Positions 7,847-15,600 of a stretch of DNA of 64,000 bases are shown here, one piece after another. Below the pieces are notes generated by a model that saw only the letters and a list, made by a program, of their open reading frames with translations, was not told the origin of the DNA and did no database searches. Source of the DNA: Nocardiopsis potens DSM 45234. GTDB lineage: Bacteria; Actinomycetota; Actinomycetes; Streptosporangiales; Streptosporangiaceae. Each line of letters starts with the position of its first letter. Position 1 is the first letter of the stretch. The DNA is taken from positions 1 through 64,000 of the forward strand of contig NZ_ANBB01000027.1 of assembly GCF_000341105.1 (NCBI RefSeq), written 5' to 3'. The translations under genes were made by a program, and so were the position numbers.

Positions 7847-9352
7847 GTGACCGAGCAGCAGCGCCCCGGCGGGGGGCAGGCCCAGGACGGTGCGACCGGC
7901 GAGCCGGCGTTCCGGCCGCGCAAGAACGGGCAGGAGCAGTCGGTCTCCGAGGAGCTGTCGGCGTGGATGCGCACCGGCTGGGCCGACACCGAGAAGCGCG
8001 ACGTGCGCCCGATCGAGCAGGCGCGGCACACCGCGCACCGCCGCTCCGAGCTGAGCGCCCGCTTCCCCGGCGAGCGCCTGGTGGTCCCGGCGGGCGGCCT
8101 GAAGACCCGCTCCAACGACACCGAGTACCCGTTCCGGGCCGCCACCGACTACGTCTACCTCAGCGGCGACCAGTCCGACGACGGCTGCCTGGTGTTCGAG
8201 CCGCACGAGGGCGGCGGCCACGAGGTCACCGCCTACCTGCGGCCGCGCTCCAACCGGGAGAACGGCGAGTTCTGGCTGGACGGCCACGGCGAGCTGTGGA
8301 GCGGCCGGCGCAGCAGCCTCGCCGAGTCCTCGGCCCTGCTCGGCCTGGCCGTGCACGACGTCCGCGAGCTGCCCGCCCTGCTGGAGAAGGCCGCCGGCGG
8401 CGTGGCCACCCGCATCGTCCGCGGCCACGACGGCGCCCTGGACCGGATCGTCGACGAGCTGCGCGGCGGCGCCTCCGAGGAGAGCGCGGCGCGCGACGAG
8501 GAGCTCGCCGTCGCCCTGCACGACATGCGGCTGGTCAAGGACGAGTGGGAGGTCGAGCAGCTGCAGAAGGCCGTGGACGCCACGGTCCGCGGCTTCAACG
8601 ACGTGGTGGCCGTGCTGCCGCAGGCCAAGGCCACCTCGGAGCGGTACATCGAGGGCACGTTCTTCCTGCGCGCCCGGGTGGAGGGCAACGACGTCGGCTA
8701 CGGCACCATCGCCGCCTCCGGGCCCAACGCCACCACCCTGCACTGGGTCCGCAACGACGGCCCGGTCCGCGAGGGCGACCTGCTGCTGCTGGACGCCGGC
8801 GTGGAGACCACCGAGCTCTACACCGCCGACGTCACCCGCACCCTCCCTGTGTCGGGTGCCTTCACCGAGCTGCAGCGGCGCGTGTACGACCTGGTGTACG
8901 CGGCCCAGGAGGCGTCCATCGCCGCGGTCGCGCCGGGCCGACCGTTCCGCGACTTCCACCGGGTCGCCCAGCGGGTGCTGGCCGAGGGCCTGGTCGAGTG
9001 GGGTCTGCTGGAGGGCCCGGTGGACCGGGTCGTCGAGCTGGGCCTGCAGCGCCGCTACACCCTGCACGGCACCGGCCACATGCTCGGCCTGGACGTGCAC
9101 GACTGCGCCCGGGCCCGCACCGAGGAGCACCTCTACGGCGAGCTGCGCCCGGGCATGGTGCTCACCGTCGAGCCGGGCCTGTACTTCCAGCCCGACGACC
9201 TGACCGTCCCCGAGGAGCTGCGCGGCATCGGCGTGCGGATCGAGGACGACGTGCTGGTCACCGAGGACGGCAACCGGGTGATGTCGGCGGGCCTGCCGCG
9301 CTCCTCCGCCGACGTCGAGGCGTGGCTGGCCGAGCGGATGCCCAAGGCCTGA
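7847..9352 (+). CDS. Xaa-Pro aminopeptidase (aminopeptidase P, M24B)
   Basis: A 501-residue metallopeptidase that removes the N-terminal residue preceding proline. The N-terminal creatinase-like AMP_N domain covers about residues 50-190. The pita-bread catalytic domain carries the two-metal ligands: LLLLDAGVE, TADVTRT, GTGHMLGLDVHD (His), TVEPGLYF (Glu) and RIEDDVLVTEDG (Glu). Length and architecture match actinobacterial PepP. GTG start preferred for TTGGAGG seven bases upstream. Cytosolic. It would trim Xaa-Pro ends but is not the endoprotease expected to release the core of the RiPP near 27.4 kb. Confidence 0.92.
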   Translation: MTEQQRPGGGQAQDGATGEPAFRPRKNGQEQSVSEELSAWMRTGWADTEKRDVRPIEQARHTAHRRSELSARFPGERLVVPAGGLKTRSNDTEYPFRAATDYVYLSGDQSDDGCLVFEPHEGGGHEVTAYLRPRSNRENGEFWLDGHGELWSGRRSSLAESSALLGLAVHDVRELPALLEKAAGGVATRIVRGHDGALDRIVDELRGGASEESAARDEELAVALHDMRLVKDEWEVEQLQKAVDATVRGFNDVVAVLPQAKATSERYIEGTFFLRARVEGNDVGYGTIAASGPNATTLHWVRNDGPVREGDLLLLDAGVETTELYTADVTRTLPVSGAFTELQRRVYDLVYAAQEASIAAVAPGRPFRDFHRVAQRVLAEGLVEWGLLEGPVDRVVELGLQRRYTLHGTGHMLGLDVHDCARARTEEHLYGELRPGMVLTVEPGLYFQPDDLTVPEELRGIGVRIEDDVLVTEDGNRVMSAGLPRSSADVEAWLAERMPKA

Positions 9353-9377
9353 CCGGGCGCCCGGCAGGGAGGCTCTG

Positions 9378-9407
9378 CGGGCCGGGCGGTGCGCACCGCC
9401 CGGCCCG
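9378..9407. terminator. Perfect 15-bp palindrome between convergent genes
   Basis: CGGGCCGGGCGGTGC (9378-9392) is followed at once by its exact complement (9393-9407). It lies between the aminopeptidase P stop and the acyltransferase stop and probably terminates both. Confidence 0.65.
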
Positions 9408-9428
9408 TGGGCCCCCGTCGCCTCGGGG

Positions 9429-10097
9429 TCAGGCCCTCGGGGTGTGGGGGTTGTACACGCCGGCCTCCTCCTGGCCGGTCAGGTCGCCGATGGCGGCCAT
9501 CACCCGGTCGGTGACCTCCCGGCGGGCGCGGCCCGCCTTCATGTGGTCGTAGCCGAAGGAGAAGTCCAGGGGCTCGCCGAAGCGGATCCGGATCCGCGCC
9601 AGGCGGGGCAGCCGGGCCCCGATCGGCTGGATCCGCTCGGTGCCGGCCAGCCCCACCGGGACGACCGGCGCGCCCGAGGTCAGCGCCAGGTGCGCCACCC
9701 CGGTGCGGCCCTTGTACAGCCGCCCGTCGGGGGAGCGGGTGCCTTCGGGGTAGATGACGAACACGCCGCCGTCTTTGAGCACCGACAGCCCCAGGTCCAG
9801 CGAGTTCAGCGCGTCCCGGCCGCCGGTGCGGCGCACCGGGACCGCGCCCAGCGAGGTGACCAGCGCGCGGGAGGCGCGGCCCTTCACCCCCGGCGCCTCG
9901 AAGTACTCGGCCTTGGCGAGGAACCGCATCGGGCGGGGCACCGCGAGCGGGAGGACGACGCTGTCGGAGAACGACAGGTGGTTGGCGGCCAGCAGCACCG
10001 GCCCGGAGGACGGGATGTTCTCCAGCCCCTCGATCACCGGCCGGTAGAGCGCGCGTCCCAGGGACGAGCACGTCCAGCGCAGCGCCGTGTAGAGCAT
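9429..10097 (-). CDS. 1-acylglycerol-3-phosphate acyltransferase family (PlsC-like)
   Basis: A 222-residue acyltransferase of phospholipid synthesis, acting at the inner face of the membrane. The catalytic NHLSFSD (H-x4-D) lies near residue 44, YPEGTRSPDG is the phosphate-binding motif, and PVVPVGLAG follows. ATG 10097 chosen, with GGGAG upstream; the sixteen extra residues of the longer frame are unsupported. Actinomycetes carry many PlsC paralogues, so the exact acceptor (lyso-PA or another lysolipid) is uncertain. It may be co-transcribed from the DHFR-like gene 76 bp upstream. Confidence 0.88.
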   Translation of the reverse strand: MLYTALRWTCSSLGRALYRPVIEGLENIPSSGPVLLAANHLSFSDSVVLPLAVPRPMRFLAKAEYFEAPGVKGRASRALVTSLGAVPVRRTGGRDALNSLDLGLSVLKDGGVFVIYPEGTRSPDGRLYKGRTGVAHLALTSGAPVVPVGLAGTERIQPIGARLPRLARIRIRFGEPLDFSFGYDHMKAGRARREVTDRVMAAIGDLTGQEEAGVYNPHTPRA

Positions 10098-10173
10098 GGG
10101 TCTCCCTTTCCCGCGGCCTGAGGGTCGAGGGAAGGGTATCCGCACCGCCGCGGGCCGGGGCCGGCCGGGCCGA

Positions 10174-10722
10174 TCAGCGGCGGTAGCGGAGCAGCACGGC
10201 GGTGCCGTCGAACACCCGGGACTCGGACAGCTCCAGCCCGAGCCGCCCGGGGTCGGCGAAGGACCGCTTCCCGCCGCCCAGGGCGACCGGGTGGACGATC
10301 AGGCGGTACTCGTCGATCAGTCCGCGCTCGGTGAGGGCCGCCGCCAGCTCGGAGCCGCCGAACAGCACGATGTCCCCTTCCGCCTCCTTCTTCGCGGCGG
10401 CCAGCTCGTCCAGGTCGGCCAGTACCCGGGTGCTCCACTCGGCGCCCTGCAGCGTCCGGGAGACCACCAGCTTCGGCTTGGCCCGCCAGGCCGGGGCGAA
10501 CGCCAGGTCGTGCGGGTCGTCGGAGAGCTCCTCGGCGCGCGGCCAGAACCCGGACATCATCTCCCAGACCACCCGCCCGTACAGGAACGCGCCGGCCTGC
10601 TCGCCCGCGGCGCGGGAGTACTCCGACAGCTCCGGTCCCACCACCGGCCAGTCGAACTCGCCCTCGGGGCCCTCGATGAAGCCGTCGACCGACTGCTGCG
10701 CGAAGTAGATGATCTCGCCCAT
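10174..10722 (-). CDS. Dihydrofolate reductase family protein (RibD C-terminal type)
   Basis: A 182-residue protein with a DHFR/RibD-C fold. The opening MGEIIYFAQQSVDGFIEGPEGEF resembles DHFR family starts. GAFLYGRVVWEMM and DIVLFGGSELAAAL are the NADPH-site blocks, and the closing LHPVALGGGKR completes the pattern. These proteins are NADPH-dependent reductases of unknown substrate in actinomycetes; true DHFR activity is doubtful. Upstream (10723-10914) I see no gene. Confidence 0.82.
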   Translation of the reverse strand: MGEIIYFAQQSVDGFIEGPEGEFDWPVVGPELSEYSRAAGEQAGAFLYGRVVWEMMSGFWPRAEELSDDPHDLAFAPAWRAKPKLVVSRTLQGAEWSTRVLADLDELAAAKKEAEGDIVLFGGSELAAALTERGLIDEYRLIVHPVALGGGKRSFADPGRLGLELSESRVFDGTAVLLRYRR

Positions 10723-10914
10723 GCCCGTACTTCCTCTCTACGGCACCGCCCGGTGCGGTGCACGGCCGCCCATGGGACCGCGGGGTTCCGCGGAACTCAT
10801 CGGCGGGTTCCGGGGCGCCGGGCGGCCGCCGCGAGCGGCGGAGGCCCGGCCGACGGGATGCTACTCCGCCGGGCCGACAGATCCTCCGCCGCATACGAGG
10901 AGCGGGCCCGGCGG

Positions 10915-11841
10915 TCAGTCGGCCGGGCGCCAGCCGGTGTTGGCGCCGCAGACGACCAGGCACGGGTTCTCGCCGGGGACGCGGCCGGCCAGCCAGGCGG
11001 CGAAGGGGACCGCGGCGGCGGGCTCCGCGGCGATCCGGAACTCCTCCCAGAGCCGGTCCCGGGCGGCCAGGATCTCCCCGTCGCCGACCAGGGCCGGGGT
11101 GACGGGGCGGGCGCGCAGCACCTCGAACGGGGTCCGGCCCACCCGGGTGGCGCCCAGCGCGGACGCGGCCACCGAGTCGACCGGGGCGTCCACCGGCTCC
11201 CCGGCGGCCAGCGCGGCGTGCAGGCTCCGGCAGCCCTCCGGTTCGACCGCGACGACCTCGCGCCCCTCGGCGCCCAGCCGCACCCCCGCGGCCAGCCCGC
11301 CGCCGCCGACGGCCACCGCCACCGCGTCGCAGTCCGGCGCGTCCTGCGCGATCTCCAGGCCGACCGTGCCCTGCCCGGCGACGATCAGCGGGTCGTCGTA
11401 GGCGTGCAGGTAGCGCACCCCCTCCGCGGCGGCGTACTCCAGCGCCGCCTCCGCGGCGGCGGCGTAGCGGTCGCCGGCGCGCACCAGCCGGGCGCCGGAG
11501 GCCTCCAGCCGGCGGGCCTTGGCCTCGGGCACGGTCTCCGGGACGTAGACGACCGCCTCGGTGCCGAGCATGCGGGCGGCGGCCGCCACCCCCAGCCCGT
11601 GGTTGCCGCCCGAGGCGGTGACCACCCGGGCGCTGCGCCGCGCGGTCAGCGCGTTCAGCGCGCCGCGCAGCTTGAACGACCCGGTGAGCTGGAGGTGCTC
11701 CAGTTTGAGGGTGACCCGGCGCCCGTCCACCCGGGCCCGGAGCAGCGGGGTCCGCCGGGCGCGCCCGGCGACCCGGTCGGCGGCCTCCCGGACGTCGGCG
11801 GAGGTGGGGACATGTGCGGGGACTGCGGTGCTCGGTGCCAT
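10915..11841 (-). CDS. PLP-dependent threonine/serine dehydratase-like enzyme
   Basis: A 308-residue fold-type II PLP enzyme. LKLEHLQLTGSFKLRGALN holds the Schiff-base Lys in the SFKLRG motif, SGGNHGLGVA binds the PLP phosphate, and VAVAVGGGGLAAG is the glycine loop. The order and size match catabolic threonine/serine dehydratases (deamination to 2-oxobutyrate or pyruvate) and the related ectoine-site EutB group; no C-terminal ACT regulatory domain is present. It is divergent from a LysR gene 117 bp away, with a clear LysR box between them, so it is probably that regulator's target. Confidence 0.87.
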   Translation of the reverse strand: MAPSTAVPAHVPTSADVREAADRVAGRARRTPLLRARVDGRRVTLKLEHLQLTGSFKLRGALNALTARRSARVVTASGGNHGLGVAAAARMLGTEAVVYVPETVPEAKARRLEASGARLVRAGDRYAAAAEAALEYAAAEGVRYLHAYDDPLIVAGQGTVGLEIAQDAPDCDAVAVAVGGGGLAAGVRLGAEGREVVAVEPEGCRSLHAALAAGEPVDAPVDSVAASALGATRVGRTPFEVLRARPVTPALVGDGEILAARDRLWEEFRIAAEPAAAVPFAAWLAGRVPGENPCLVVCGANTGWRPAD

Positions 11842-11880
11842 GAGGCCAACTCTGCCCCGGGCCGGGACCGAGGTGAAGTT

Positions 11881-11913
11881 CCGTCTGCTAACGACGGATA
11901 AGCTCTGCTTATC
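11881..11913. promoter_or_regulatory. LysR-type operator between dehydratase and LysR genes
   Basis: GATAAGC-TCT-GCTTATC (11897-11913) is a perfect 17-bp palindrome containing the T-N11-A pattern of LysR boxes. Directly beside it, CCGTC-N7-GACGG (11881-11897) is a second dyad. The site is 46 bp before the LysR start and about 55 bp before the dehydratase start, the classic arrangement for autoregulation plus divergent activation. Confidence 0.75.
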
Positions 11914-11958
11914 TGCGGGGCCGGGGCGCCCCCGGGCGCGGGGGGAGGAAGCGCGGCG

Positions 11959-12906
11959 GTGCTGGACGCGAACCGGGTCCGGGTCCTGGTGGAGGTCGCC
12001 CACGCCGGCTCCATCGCCGCGGCGGCCGAGCGGATGTCGTTCACCGCGCCCGCGCTCTCCCAGCAGCTCGCCAAACTGGAGCGGGAGCTGGGCTGCACGC
12101 TGCTGGAGCGGCGCCAGGGCGGCGTCCGGCTCACCGGGGCCGGGAGGATCCTGCTGGCCTACGGCGAACGGGTCATGGGCGACCTGCGCGACGCGGAGAC
12201 CGCGGTGCGCGCGGCGGCGGGGGAGCGGCCCCGCCGGCTCTCCCTGGGAACCTTCGCCAGCGCGGGGAAGGTCCTGGTGCCCGGCGCGCTGGCGGCGTTC
12301 GCCCGCGCCCACCCCGACGTCCGCCCGGCCCTGTCCGACCTGGAGCCGCCCGACGGGTACGGCCTGGTCGCCTCCGGGGCGCTCGACCTGCTGATCACGC
12401 ACCGCTACCCGGGGGTGCAGCTGCCCGCTGCGGCCGGGCTGCGCCGGGAGAGGATCCTGGTCGACCCGCTGATGCTGGTCCTCCCCGAGGGGCACCCCGC
12501 GGCCCGCCCCGGCCCGGTGCCGCTCGCCGAGGCGGCGGGGGACGAGTGGATCTGCGGCGCCCCGGGCGTGCCTAACCGGGTCGCGCTGGAGACGGCGGCC
12601 CGGGAGGCGGGGGTGCGGGTCCGGGTCGCCTACGAGACCCGCGACTACGAGGTCACCCTCGCGCTGATCCGGGCCGGGGTGGGCGTCGGGCTGGTCCCGC
12701 GGACCGTCCTGGGCGCCTGCGAGCCGTCCGGGTGGAGCGCGCACCCGGTGGCCGCCGCCGACCCGGCCGCCCCGCCGCCCGCCCGGGAGGTCTACCTGGT
12801 GCACCGGCGCAGGCCCCTGGCCCCGGTCCCGGAGATGGCCTCGCTGCTGCGCCTCTCCGCCCACCGGGCCCTGGACCGGGGCGCCGGCGCCGCGGCCGCC
12901 GATTGA
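11959..12906 (+). CDS. LysR-family transcriptional regulator
   Basis: A 315-residue regulator. The winged helix-turn-helix occupies residues 1-60 (VLVEVAHAGSIAAAAERMSF, then ALSQQLAKLERELGC). The rest is a periplasmic-binding-like effector domain. GTG start with GGGGGAGG ten bases upstream. Likely controls itself and the adjacent divergent dehydratase through the palindrome at 11897-11913; the effector may be a hydroxy amino acid, which is inference from the neighbour. Confidence 0.9.
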   Translation: MLDANRVRVLVEVAHAGSIAAAAERMSFTAPALSQQLAKLERELGCTLLERRQGGVRLTGAGRILLAYGERVMGDLRDAETAVRAAAGERPRRLSLGTFASAGKVLVPGALAAFARAHPDVRPALSDLEPPDGYGLVASGALDLLITHRYPGVQLPAAAGLRRERILVDPLMLVLPEGHPAARPGPVPLAEAAGDEWICGAPGVPNRVALETAAREAGVRVRVAYETRDYEVTLALIRAGVGVGLVPRTVLGACEPSGWSAHPVAAADPAAPPPAREVYLVHRRRPLAPVPEMASLLRLSAHRALDRGAGAAAAD

Positions 12907-12993
12907 GCGGGCGCGCCGCCCGGCCCCTCCGGCGGGGGAGCCCTCCGGGATGATGGGGTGCGGGAGGACACGGGGACGAGGGGACGGGCGGGG

Positions 12994-13644
12994 ATGGACT
13001 TCGGGGCCGCGCAGCTCATCGCCTTCGACGTGCTCGACCTGCTCGGCGCGTTCGCGTTCGGGCTGTCCGGTGCGCTGGTGGCGGTGCGGCGGGACTTCGA
13101 CGTGGTGGGCATCGCGGTGCTGGCGTGCTGCACCGCCTTCGGCGGCGGGCTGATCCGGGACGTGCTCATCGGCGACGTTCCGCCGGCGGCCTTCACCGAC
13201 CTGCGCTACCTGGGGACGGCCCTGCTCGCCGCGCTGGTGGTCTTCCTGTGGCATCCGCCGGAGCGGGTGCAGCGGGTGCCGCTGACCGTGGTCGACGCGA
13301 TGGGGTTGGGGCTGTACTGCGTCACCGGCGCGGTCAAGGCGGCCTCCTTCGGTCTGGGGCCGGTGCCGGCGACGCTGATGGGGGTGACCACCGCGGTGGG
13401 CGGCGGCATGCTCCGCGACCTGCTGGCCGGCCTCCAGCCCTCGGTGCTGCGCCGCGACTCCGAGCTGTACGCGCTGCCGGCGCTGGCCGGGGCCGGTGCG
13501 GCGTCGCTGCTGCTCCACGCCGGTGTCTTCACCTGGTGGACCGGTGCCCTCGCCGCGCTCGGCGCGTTCGTGCTGCGCCTTCTCGCGGTGCGGTTCCACT
13601 GGAGCGCCCCGCGTGCGCTGCGCCGGCCGGAGGAGCCGTTCTGA
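12994..13644 (+). CDS. TRIC-type cation channel family (UPF0126) membrane protein
   Basis: A 216-residue protein with seven hydrophobic segments and the twofold repeat of the UPF0126/TRIC family. The glycine-rich kinks CTAFGGGLIRDVLIGDVPP and TTAVGGGMLRDLLAG lie about 85 residues apart. Bacterial relatives form homotrimeric potassium-selective channels. ATG 12994 chosen; an upstream GTG would add a polar, Gly/Arg-rich extension out of keeping with the family. It follows the LysR gene by 87 bp but no functional link is evident. Confidence 0.88.
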   Translation: MDFGAAQLIAFDVLDLLGAFAFGLSGALVAVRRDFDVVGIAVLACCTAFGGGLIRDVLIGDVPPAAFTDLRYLGTALLAALVVFLWHPPERVQRVPLTVVDAMGLGLYCVTGAVKAASFGLGPVPATLMGVTTAVGGGMLRDLLAGLQPSVLRRDSELYALPALAGAGAASLLLHAGVFTWWTGALAALGAFVLRLLAVRFHWSAPRALRRPEEPF

Positions 13645-13771
13645 GGGGGACCGGCGCGATTCCCCCCCGGGGGCGGCGCGGTTCTCCCGGTGCGATACCG
13701 GGGCGGGCGCGCGGAAATCCGGGGAATCCGGGGAACTCGGGAAAAACCAGTGGCGGGCCGGTTCCCCCGCC

Positions 13772-13777
13772 TCTAAT
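13772..13777 (+). promoter_or_regulatory. Possible -10 box of a leaderless transcript
   Basis: TCTAAT ends 10 bp before the ATG at 13788, and there is no Shine-Dalgarno sequence. That spacing is what a leaderless or nearly leaderless mRNA would have. Upstream (13716-13750) is a short tandem of GGGGAATCC-like 9-mers. Confidence 0.4.
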
Positions 13778-13787
13778 GTCCTCCACC

Positions 13788-14450
13788 ATGAACATGACGC
13801 TGGGAGACGCCTTCAACCGCCGCAAGAAGCTCTCGGCCGATCTGCAGACCTGGATCAACCGCCTGCAGCTGGCCGGGGCCGAGCGGCGCAGCTACCGGAC
13901 CGCCTCCCTGGACGGCGAGGAGGCCTACCGCCCGGAGCCCGGCACGGAGAAGGCCACCAAGCGGGCCTACACCGTGCAGGAGTGCCGGGAGCGGATCGCC
14001 GCGATCCTCGCCGAGGACGAGGAGCTGGCGCTGCGCATCTCGCGCACCAACCGGCGGGCGCGCGCCGAGATCGAGGACCTCGACGGGCGGGTCCGGGTGC
14101 TGTCCGTGCCCGAGCTGCTGGTGCTCAAGGACGACACCATCCCCAAGCTGGAGCAGGCCGCCCGCGCGGTGCCGGTGCGCGCCGAGGACGCCGCCCCCTA
14201 CGACGGCGGGGAGGACTGGATCCGCTACCGCACCGTCCGCAGGGTGGAGCGCAAGCGCGAGTCCTTCAGCGAGAACGGCCTCAAGATCGAGGAGCAGGAG
14301 CTGCTCGGCTACGACGTCGCGGAGATCACCGACTACGGCCTGCCCCGGCGCGGCCAGTGGGACGAGATCGACCGCATCGCCGAGTACGCCCAGCGGGTCA
14401 AGCAGGCGATCAACCGGGCCAACAAGACGGAGCTGGTCGAACTCGACTAG
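13788..14450 (+). CDS. DIP1984 family protein
   Basis: A 220-residue soluble, highly charged and mostly helical protein. MTLGDAFNRRKKLSADLQTWINRL, the YTVQECRERIAAIL helix and the late EKQELLGYD-like block (here EEQELLGYDVAEITDYG) place it in the DIP1984 family, whose function is unknown. Coiled-coil propensity is strong through residues 50-110. It has no ribosome binding site (see the -10 box before it). Confidence 0.8.
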   Translation: MNMTLGDAFNRRKKLSADLQTWINRLQLAGAERRSYRTASLDGEEAYRPEPGTEKATKRAYTVQECRERIAAILAEDEELALRISRTNRRARAEIEDLDGRVRVLSVPELLVLKDDTIPKLEQAARAVPVRAEDAAPYDGGEDWIRYRTVRRVERKRESFSENGLKIEEQELLGYDVAEITDYGLPRRGQWDEIDRIAEYAQRVKQAINRANKTELVELD

Positions 14451-14597
14451 GCTCACCGGGACAGCGGGGCCGGGGCACCGAAGTGTCGGTCGTAAAAGGT
14501 AGCGGCGTACCGCGCATTCGCGTCTATCCGCCTACCACACATTGAGCAGGTGTGTCCGTTGTACGTGCGTAGCGATGGAGCGGGAAGACCGCTCCGG

Positions 14598-14643
14598 GTA
14601 ACAGGCACCGAGTAACAGGTCACCTGCAAGGGGTAACACCACC
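14598..14643 (+). repeat. Three iteron-like direct repeats GTAACA(G)G(T)CACC
   Basis: GTAACAGGCACC (14598), GTAACAGGTCACC (14612) and GTAACACCACC (14633) lie in line. This 150-bp patch has clearly lower GC than its surroundings. The spacing is 14 and 21 bp. It could be a protein-binding array. Confidence 0.4.
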
Positions 14644-15513
14644 TGGGGTCCCTGCACACCCTGGCCAGCCCCGGTTCCCGCCCTTTCTCCGAGCGGCCCC
14701 GGAGCGCTCTCCGCTCCGGGGCCGCCGCGCGTCCGCCGGGAATGCGGAAACGCACCGGAGAGCGGGGGAGGGATTTCCGCCCCCGCCCCGGCTCCGCACC
14801 GTCGGAGGCCGCGCCGGCCCGCGCCGGCGACCGGCCGCGGCCTGCGGTGCCGCAGGCGCCCCGATGCGCGGGCGCATGCGCGCATGCAGGCGCAGGCCCG
14901 CCCAGGGCGTCCCGCCGCATCCATGCCGCATCGGCCTGTCCGGGGGACCGGCCGGCGCCCGTGCCGGCCGGTGCTGGAATACCAGCCCGGTCCCGCCGGC
15001 CCGGAACCGCGCACCCGCCCCCGGTGCACCCGTGGCGACCTGCGCGGAAGCGGGGCGGAAGGAAAACCTCCGGCGCCGCGGGTTTGGCCGCGGCGGGGCC
15101 GGCGCCGGCGGGCCCGCGCCGTCCGGAGGGCGGCGCCCGCCCAGGTGGGGCCGGGCGCCGCGGCGCCCGGCCCGCACCGGCCCCGGGGCAACGGGCCGCC
15201 GCCGGGACCGGGCGCGGGCCGCCCGGATCCCCCGCCGATCCGGGCCGGGCCCAACCCGGCGGAGTCCGGCCGGCGGCCCCCGGCCGCTCCGCGCACGGCG
15301 CGCCCCGCCCCGGGTTCCGGTCCGCCGCCAACCCCGGCGGTCTCCCGCACCGGGCTGCCCCGGCGGCCCCGGGCGCGGCATGCTCCTCGGCGCGGCCGAA
15401 CGCATGTTCTGCTCGGACCGCCCGCGCAGGGGACGCGGGACCGGTGCGAGCGGCCGGAGCGTCCGCCCGCGCCCCGCGGAGGGCCCGCGGGGCGGGAGGA
15501 ACGGAGTGACGCC
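14644..15513. other. Gene-poor GC-rich gap
   Basis: About 870 bp of extremely GC-rich DNA. Reading frames run through on both strands but all are Arg/Pro/Ala/Gly-rich with no domain, no ribosome binding site and no codon-position signal I would trust. A minus-strand frame near 14456-14545 contains MCGRRIDANARYAATF, which looks less random but is only 29 residues and unsupported. Confidence 0.5.
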
Positions 15514-15600
15514 GTGAAGCGATGGCGACGACGGGGAGCAGCGGGCGCCGGAGGCCCGCGCAGCGGAAAGAACGCGCGATCACCCGAGGCGGTCCCGGAG

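Noticed and set aside
7847-9352. Aminopeptidase P as the protease releasing the RiPP core
   Set aside because: It removes single N-terminal residues before Pro; core release after Pro needs a prolyl endopeptidase, and the gene is 18 kb away.
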